DNA from: Amblyomma americanum
Taxonomy: Eukaryota; Arthropoda; Arachnida; Ixodida; Ixodidae
DNA length: 64,000 bases
Reading direction: 5' to 3'
Assembly: GCF_052857255.1 (NCBI RefSeq)
Contig: NC_135498.1
Location: 85,646,639-85,710,638 of the forward strand
Part shown: in pieces, positions 57,170 through 64,000 of the stretch
How the letters are laid out: every line of letters begins with the position of its first letter
Position numbering within the stretch: position 1 is the stretch's first letter
Position numbers and translations under genes: made by a program
The notes under the pieces: generated by a model
The model's database searches: none
Told to the model about the DNA's origin: nothing
Seen by the model: the letters and a program-made list of their open reading frames with translations, nothing else

Positions 57170-57450
57170 AAAACAATTAGGCATAACGGAAGTAAAAATA
57201 CTACAGTGTACGTAGTAGGCACAAAAAAATATGTATTCGCAATATACAGCACCTGAAAAAAAAAAGAGAAACATGCAAGCAGTTGAAATGCCAACGTAAC
57301 TGCGGATGGGATCAAGAAACGATGAGACGTTAGATTCAACTTATATGTGCGGTGGTAAAATGTAGGACACTGTTGCTGCTTTTATTTTAAAAAAAATGTG
57401 AAGACTGTAACAAGAAAGCACTAGGTCATCTGCCTCTGGGAATAAAAGCA

Positions 57451-57834
57451 TTGAAACCAGGACAACTGCCTGCTATGAAGCTCCCTTCTTTTCACCAAAG
57501 AATTACAAAGAAAACCCCATCGCTGCTATGGCGCCCTTTCTCAAGCTATGCAAACGCCGCCCCCATTGCCTTTTCAGTTTTTCAAGGACGATATTCTAAG
57601 CCGCATATCTTATCTCACGGAACTCTGCAAACTCTATTGCCACCCTGCATGCTTGCCGAGTCGTTTTGGCACAGTAACCACGCTGCAATGGAGTTGCATT
57701 TATTTTTCACTGCTGATTCGCTCTGTTTTTTTGGCTTTATTGCGGCATTTATTTCGCGTGCTTTCCGTAGATCTGTTGCAATACTAAGTTTAACCTGGGC
57801 TAGGCAGCAACCGATAGAGAATAAGACTACATAA
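57451..57834 (+). other. 127-codon open frame, unknown status
   Basis: The frame has Phe- and Leu-rich segments (LHLFFTADSLCFFGFIAAF), which could look like a membrane segment, but no family motif and no paralogue. Non-coding sequence surrounds it. It is most likely chance or an old transposon. Confidence 0.15.
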
Positions 57835-58184
57835 AATGAAACATTGTTTACCCAATTTGACACTTCGAAGCGTACAATAATGGGCAAGATATTTGTGTGC
57901 AATAAGTACTAAACAACCTAATACATGAGTCAGAGCGTTTCCACGATGTCACAATTCCTTTGAAAAATTTTCCTCACACATAAACAACACGAATCGAGGC
58001 CCGCTTGAGCGATGAGGAATAATTTCGGGATGCTTTACAGCTCCACCCCTTCATTATCCCACACTTTATATTTCCATGAAATGTCACACATCATCTATTA
58101 ATGTATTACTTTTTCTTGGAATTTCCAGTGAGCAATATCACCTTTGCGGAACAAAGAGCCTCGAATATTTATATAGTCTAATTC

Positions 58185-58396
58185 GCTTCTGTGGACAACA
58201 AGAAAATCGTTCTCTTTTGTCAAGTCCGCAAATTCGCAAGGGACAGAAAATACAGATAGGCATTCCAAATCCACAAATTAAATAAACCTTACAACCAGCA
58301 GGAACCAACAGAAATAGAGGAAACTTAGTATATCTCAGGTATATTGCGGTACTGGCGCAATTCTATAAACAGGTATTACACGTGGTCAGAGCATTT
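58185..58396 (-). repeat. Repeat T, copy T2, first part
   Basis: Matches 38290-38495 and is interrupted after cacgtggtcagagc by repeat V3. The second part is at 59395-59870. Confidence 0.65.
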
Positions 58397-59394
<998 letters not shown>

Positions 59395-59870
59395 TTGGTG
59401 TAACCGAGCGAAAATATCGATAAATCAATAGATAATAAATCGGCCGTGACTCGGACTCGGACCAGCGGCGCCGCTGGCAAGTCAACATCGCTGGTCACTG
59501 CCCGAGAGTAGCAGGCTATCGCTTTTTTTTTCAACAATGTATTTATTACACAGATGGGTTGTTTTATGTACATGAGCTATCTACAAATATTAAGAGAACA
59601 GTTGCAAATCAACACGCATGAGCAAGGAACAAGTGTATAGAGTCCATTCGGAGCACACAGCTCAGACAACATAACACGACACACCTAAGCAATAAAGAAG
59701 TAGAAAAAAGGCAACGAACAACACAGCAAGAAGAGTGAGTGCCGCTCCGGTTCACACTTGTTCTGGGCATACATTTCTTTTACGAAGCCGATGACGCCTA
59801 TTTTAGACTGAAAAATACTCTCACGCTGGGCATGGCAGATCGTCGTGCTCTTCAAATAATACTGCAATCG
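59395..59870 (-). repeat. Repeat T, copy T2, second part, with a conserved peptide
   Basis: On the minus strand 59867-59685 reads MQYYLKSTTICHAQRESIFQ, then KIGVIGFVKEMYAQNKC and ERHSL, which is nearly the peptide of T1 without its stop. AATAAA on the minus strand near 59532 could be its polyadenylation signal. It is probably the C-terminal part of a protein of an unknown repeat or gene. Confidence 0.45.
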
Positions 59871-60284
59871 TTATAATATTCACATTCTCTTGCGCTGGCG
59901 TAGCACGTCACCATGATCTTCAACTAATATATCGAACCTTTCGCCAGACATGCCGAAGACCCAGCAAAACAAGAAATTGGGCCTACAGAGCGTGAGACAC
60001 AGACAGAGGTGCTTTCAATTTCTGCATTAGAGAGAGTCGAATTCGCCTTTCAATTTTTTTTCCCGCCGAATACTTGGCACTGAAGTGTGTTAGAAAAAAA
60101 GTTGAGAAGAACGCCTGCGTGTGACAAACGGTTCTTTTAAAACCTAACCACTATGCGGAATACGTAAAGAGCGTTATTTGGAAGAGAGAAAAATGTCGAG
60201 CTTGTTAACAAGGCTGCTTAACAGGTATACACTGCTACTAAAACCCGCAAAATTTTATTCTTCTACGCGCCACCAATTTTTCGC

Positions 60285-60870
60285 TTCTTTTTTCTCAGAT
60301 TATCGCGTCGTGGTGACGGCAGTCGAAACAGTGAGGAAGGCAGTCAAAAGTTCATCTGAAAGAAAATTGTTTATTGGGCAGACCTGCGCCCACAACGTTC
60401 TGAATCACTCGGCGGCTGCGAAAACAACAAGCGTGCTCGGCAGTCGTCAACAGAATGCCCGCCGCTGTCAAGCGTGCTCAATTTAAAGCTGATAGCGAAC
60501 TTAGGAGCTAAAGCGTGCAAAGTTACTAGAACATTCTGGAACAAGGTAGAATGGGCTCCGACTGGATGCGGCCAATCGAGATAAATGTGTTCACGCCTTG
60601 CATACACAAACAAAGTGATGAAACGGCGTGGCGGCAGCCTTTGATGATTCGTGGCAAAACCTAAGTTATTTGCTTCTAAACCGAATGTATTGCGTCGTGA
60701 AGTCACAGCTCGCAATGACAGAGCTGCCGCTTTGGATGCACAATGCGCTCGGCTGAGTCGATGTGGCATTCGTCATCGCCGGATGTTCTGTAGTGCGCAT
60801 ACACGAAAAGTGGAGAGTATTTATAAGTGCTACTAAAAGCGTCATTAGGTGGCAGCGAATCTAAAAGGCT
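60285..60870 (-). repeat. Candidate LTR of a Gypsy-like element, with TATA box, heat-shock element and poly(A) signal
   Basis: On the minus strand there is TATAAATA near 60818, a TTCnnGAAnnTTC sequence (60531-60543 on the plus strand as GAAcaTTCtgGAA), and AATAAA near 60372. ttggtggcgcgtag (minus, 60281-60265) looks like a primer-binding site of the type TTGGTGGCagCG. No gag or pol follows and there is no second LTR. Boundaries are approximate. Confidence 0.4.
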
Positions 60871-61822
60871 GTAGTTAATTTGGTTCTGTTGCGAGATAAA
60901 TTACCCTTTCGTTTCTCAATGAATAAGAGGTAAGAAAGAATACTCTTCTTGTTTCAATAATGGGTTAAAAGCATACAAAACGAGTCATTTTCTTCGAATA
61001 CTATTTTGTCATGTATATTGCAATCTGAAATGTTCTTTTGATGCACACACGGTTTGACTGATTCACCTGAAAACTGACATCTTTCTTGCCTTCTTTTATT
61101 CTTAAGCACGGATTACCAGCATGCAAACAATTTTCTACCCCACCCGAGTTTTTGATCAGTTTTTAGGTTTCATTGCAAAACGTCCGAGAGAGAAAATCGA
61201 CATTTAGAAATGTCAGACGAAACAGGCTTCAAAAGCACGAATGTCTGCAGTGCTAGATTGCGCTAGCAGTACAGATGGTCAAATTGCGTGACGGCAAACG
61301 TGAGCCCCCAAACGCCGTTTCGTGCGGGAGGGATTCGCTTCGTCTTCGTTGCACGGGAATTAGCGCGATGCTTCACATAAATTCGCGGCGCAATATTAGC
61401 CGCCTTGCCAATTTCGCTACGGAAGTTTATTTGGGTGATGCCGTTTAGGGTAGAACTTTACGACGAAGGCTTTAGATAAGCGGGAGCAGGAAGAAACCTC
61501 TTGATAGAAGGAGGAGGTGGTGAACTATCTTTGTCTGAGGAGCTGTTTAAGACACATCAGCCAGTATGAACTGTCAGAGTAATCAGTCTCCGAAGAGAGG
61601 TGAATGGTTATTTCTATTTCTCGCTGGATTCAACCCGATACGCAGTCGCTTATCCGGCCACATCTTTTTCATCAACACAACTCTATGATCAAGATGTAAT
61701 GGCCTGATTGAGTAACATTACTGGCCAATACACGTTTGGAGGAGATATTGAACTGCGCACTTAGGACGAGGACAAGATGCAAAGGAACCAATACAACATC
61801 ATGGACAAAGAGTGATAAAATG
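60871..61822. other. No feature recognised
   Basis: Non-coding. No repeat partner in the window. Confidence 0.5.
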
Positions 61823-61828
61823 TTTATT
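61823..61828 (-). terminator. Candidate polyadenylation signal of paralogue C
   Basis: AATAAA on the minus strand about 680 bases after the stop of copy C. The surroundings do not resemble copy A, so the assignment is weak. Confidence 0.3.
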
Positions 61829-62508
61829 CAAAGTATGTAAAGAGGAGGCTCTAAAAGGAAAGAGGCCGTACGCGCAGCCACCTTTGTGCTCGCACAAGAT
61901 GAAGTAATACATACCACAATTTTCTCTGTAGAAATAAGTTCACAAGGGAAAACTATTCTAGACCATAAGGACGTAACACAGCTGGCAGCCAAAATGATCA
62001 ACACGAAAACCACATATAAAAAAAATAAAGGCTTCATATAAAGAATAGGAAAAGAGATGCGTACATCGCAGAATGTCAATTTGCTAACAGCGTGGAAAAG
62101 TGTAACGTTGAGGGAATCAAACGCGCTGTGACAAGGTGGATGACAGAGGGAAAAAAATTACCAGCAAGAGTTAAAGCGAAGGTGAGGACATACAGCAACA
62201 GTACTACGCAGATGACAGGACAAAAGACTACAATTAACGAGATTGAAGGTGAAGAAGGGGGAGCTAAACTTAATATAACATGAAATGTGGATACACGATC
62301 ATAAGAAGGGAAACAAGAAACATTGAGAGCATGGGAAAACATGAAACAGACTGTGAAAGATTTGTAGGGTATAGGCACAAGGAAAAAGCTGAGTACATGT
62401 AAATTGATCGTAACATGTTATTTTTCAGCCGACTTAAAAGAAAGCCCCTTACGTTGTCGGATGGATTAGCATTGGAAAGCAAATATCTAATTTCAGCTCT
62501 CAGTTGTC

Positions 62509-62768
62509 CTATAACATAGTGCCAGAGTCGGGAATGGGAGCGAGCAGCGGTGCAACAGAGACTTGGTCCAAGATCCAGCCCAAGTCGAAAGATTCGGCCA
62601 TTCCGCCCAGACGAGGCCGCTCCTGCGGGCTTGGATTTATCTTGCCAGCTTTCATCGGCGTCGGTGGGCGAGGACTGGCGTCGGCATCGCAGGTGCACAG
62701 TCCCGAGGGGCCAGCCCCCTCCTCGTGACTGGGCTTTGGCTTACGACGCTTGGATGCTCGGGGATCAT
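62509..62768 (-). CDS. Paralogue C, exon 2 (exon 1 beyond the right edge)
   Basis: After acceptor CTTCAAAG|AT the exon encodes DDPRASKRRKPKPSHEEGAG, PSGLCTC, a proline- and lysine-rich middle (ERPRLGGMAESFDLGWILDQ) and ends LAPIPDSGTML with TAG. Phase 1 as in A and B, 85 residues. DDPRASKRRK aligns with DEPRPSKKLK of A, FDLGWILDQ with MDFGWLFDD of A, and LAPIP with B, so C shares a different part with each. Sequence right of the exon matches the intron of A up to its position of about 20275, which places exon 1 some 340 bases past the right edge. Confidence 0.72.
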
Positions 62769-64000
62769 CTTTGAAGAGAAATGGGAAAATGTTGAGAAAA
62801 AAGAGCAATTCTCTGCACTAAATCAACAAAGATACACTATATTTGCTTGGAACGATGTAAAAATGCGACGACGCCTATATCCTGCACCTGATTTCGGTGT
62901 CTGTCGTTCTTTTGATATCTAGAACTTTGGACTACGGTAAAACGGGATGTTTACCAAACAATGCCAATGAATACCGCGCGGTTGCTATAGTGACACCAGA
63001 ATGCGGATATTAGCTTGTAACCGAGGCCGCAGTGTGAGTACGGTAATTGAAGAAGTGCGCCAAAAACGAGCGGATGAGGTTGATTGGCGCATGCGAATCA
63101 TTGCAGCACTTGCTAGCGATTCCCGATTGGGCACAAGAAAGCACCATTAACCGTTCGTAGCTAGAGCGAATCCAAAACACAAACTCGACGACAGGACACT
63201 GGAATCACATATAGTGGCTACCTAACACCATGGTAATTGTGATGACGCCACGCTACCGATTTCGCAGAACAGTAATCCCGTCTAGTGAACACAGCTCGAT
63301 TAACATAAGGACAGGCTAGTACTCCTGGGACGTCAGCGACAAGGTCCTATCAGCGAGAAGAGATTAGATTAAATTATAGTTTTTGCATTAAAATGTCGCT
63401 TCAATTTGCGCACAAGTGGTCATTGCAGTGTCGGAGTCCTACAACAGAACATGGCGGCCCAAATGGGCGCGGTATAAGACGGACAGAAGTGCTAAGCTGG
63501 CAGACGCGCAGTGTTCAACCCGTGGCAAGCGTTTCGGGTATGGACATAGGAGTGAAGAATTATTCACTTGGAACCGAAGTGCACCACTTACAGACGCTGC
63601 CACGCAAGAATATGAGAAGTGACAAATTTTCACATAAGGATTGCGATGAACCCAAGCTGATTGCAACGGCAAAAAAATAAACGACGAGCGGCATTTGCGA
63701 CTAGAGTTGTTTTAAACTTCACGTAATTAGTGAGCGCAACGAACAAGATGGCGAGAACGGTCAGAAACCGTGTACCGAACTCAGTTTGATGAAAACAACA
63801 GGTCAGCGACTCCGGCATGTCAGCGAGAATGTTGTGTTGACTATAAACTCTTAATCTGAATTAGTATTCTGTTTGAAACAAAATTATCGATAATTTGCAC
63901 TCGATATAATAGCGCGTCTTTTTTCCCCTGCAACCGAAAACGCCGCTACGCAATGTAGCGCTCCCAGAGTCGGACGGCCGCATTGAAACATGAACATGCA
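62769..64000 (-). other. Intron of paralogue C, cut by the window edge
   Basis: It aligns with the intron of A in several blocks and with the intron of B near 62960-63110. No exon is seen before the edge. Confidence 0.65.

Overview
This is animal nuclear DNA, most likely from a hard (ixodid) tick. The reasons are tRNA-derived SINEs whose body (a stretch reading gtgcgatgtcagtgcacgtt) I know from tick genomes, RTE and CR1-like LINEs with tick-like protein signatures, several Ty3/Gypsy families and MULE transposons, very sparse genes with GT-AG introns, and no bacterial operon structure. The species cannot be named from the sequence alone.

Most of the window is transposon-derived. At 1-4845 there is a three-level nest: a Gypsy element, an RTE LINE inside it, and a SINE fragment inside the RTE, the two inner insertions each with an exact target-site duplication. 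A reversed CR1-like LINE follows (about 4846-9090). Its ORF1 has a zinc-binding segment, a coiled coil and an SGNH-esterase-like domain, and tandem repeats lie upstream of it. From 10.9 kb the window consists of old duplicated blocks (here called S, R1, D, T, V, W) interrupted by younger elements: an almost complete Gypsy with both LTRs (29726-34245), a MULE with terminal inverted repeats (35371-38287), a SINE (40653-40974), a 5'-inverted RTE (41082-41770), a broken CsRn1-type Gypsy (42896-45739), a CR1/Jockey-type LINE (45930-48920) and a second, reversed MULE (54395-56300).

The only convincing host genes are three paralogues on the minus strand: A (19159-20802), B (51312-53251) and C (62509 to beyond the right edge). 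Each ends in the same exon 2 after a phase-1 intron, and A and B also show a short exon 1. They encode small proteins with a basic first half and, at least in A, a strongly acidic end. I do not recognise the family. Their introns and upstream regions align between copies, while the coding exons have diverged a lot. A piece of 3' flank at 42.07-42.90 kb marks a fourth copy whose coding part is gone at the edge of the CsRn1 element.

Taken together, a unit of about 8 kb plus a gene (10.9-21 kb) appears to have been duplicated to 28.2-42.9 kb and then expanded by later insertions. Coordinates of old repeats are approximate because they come from reading by eye.
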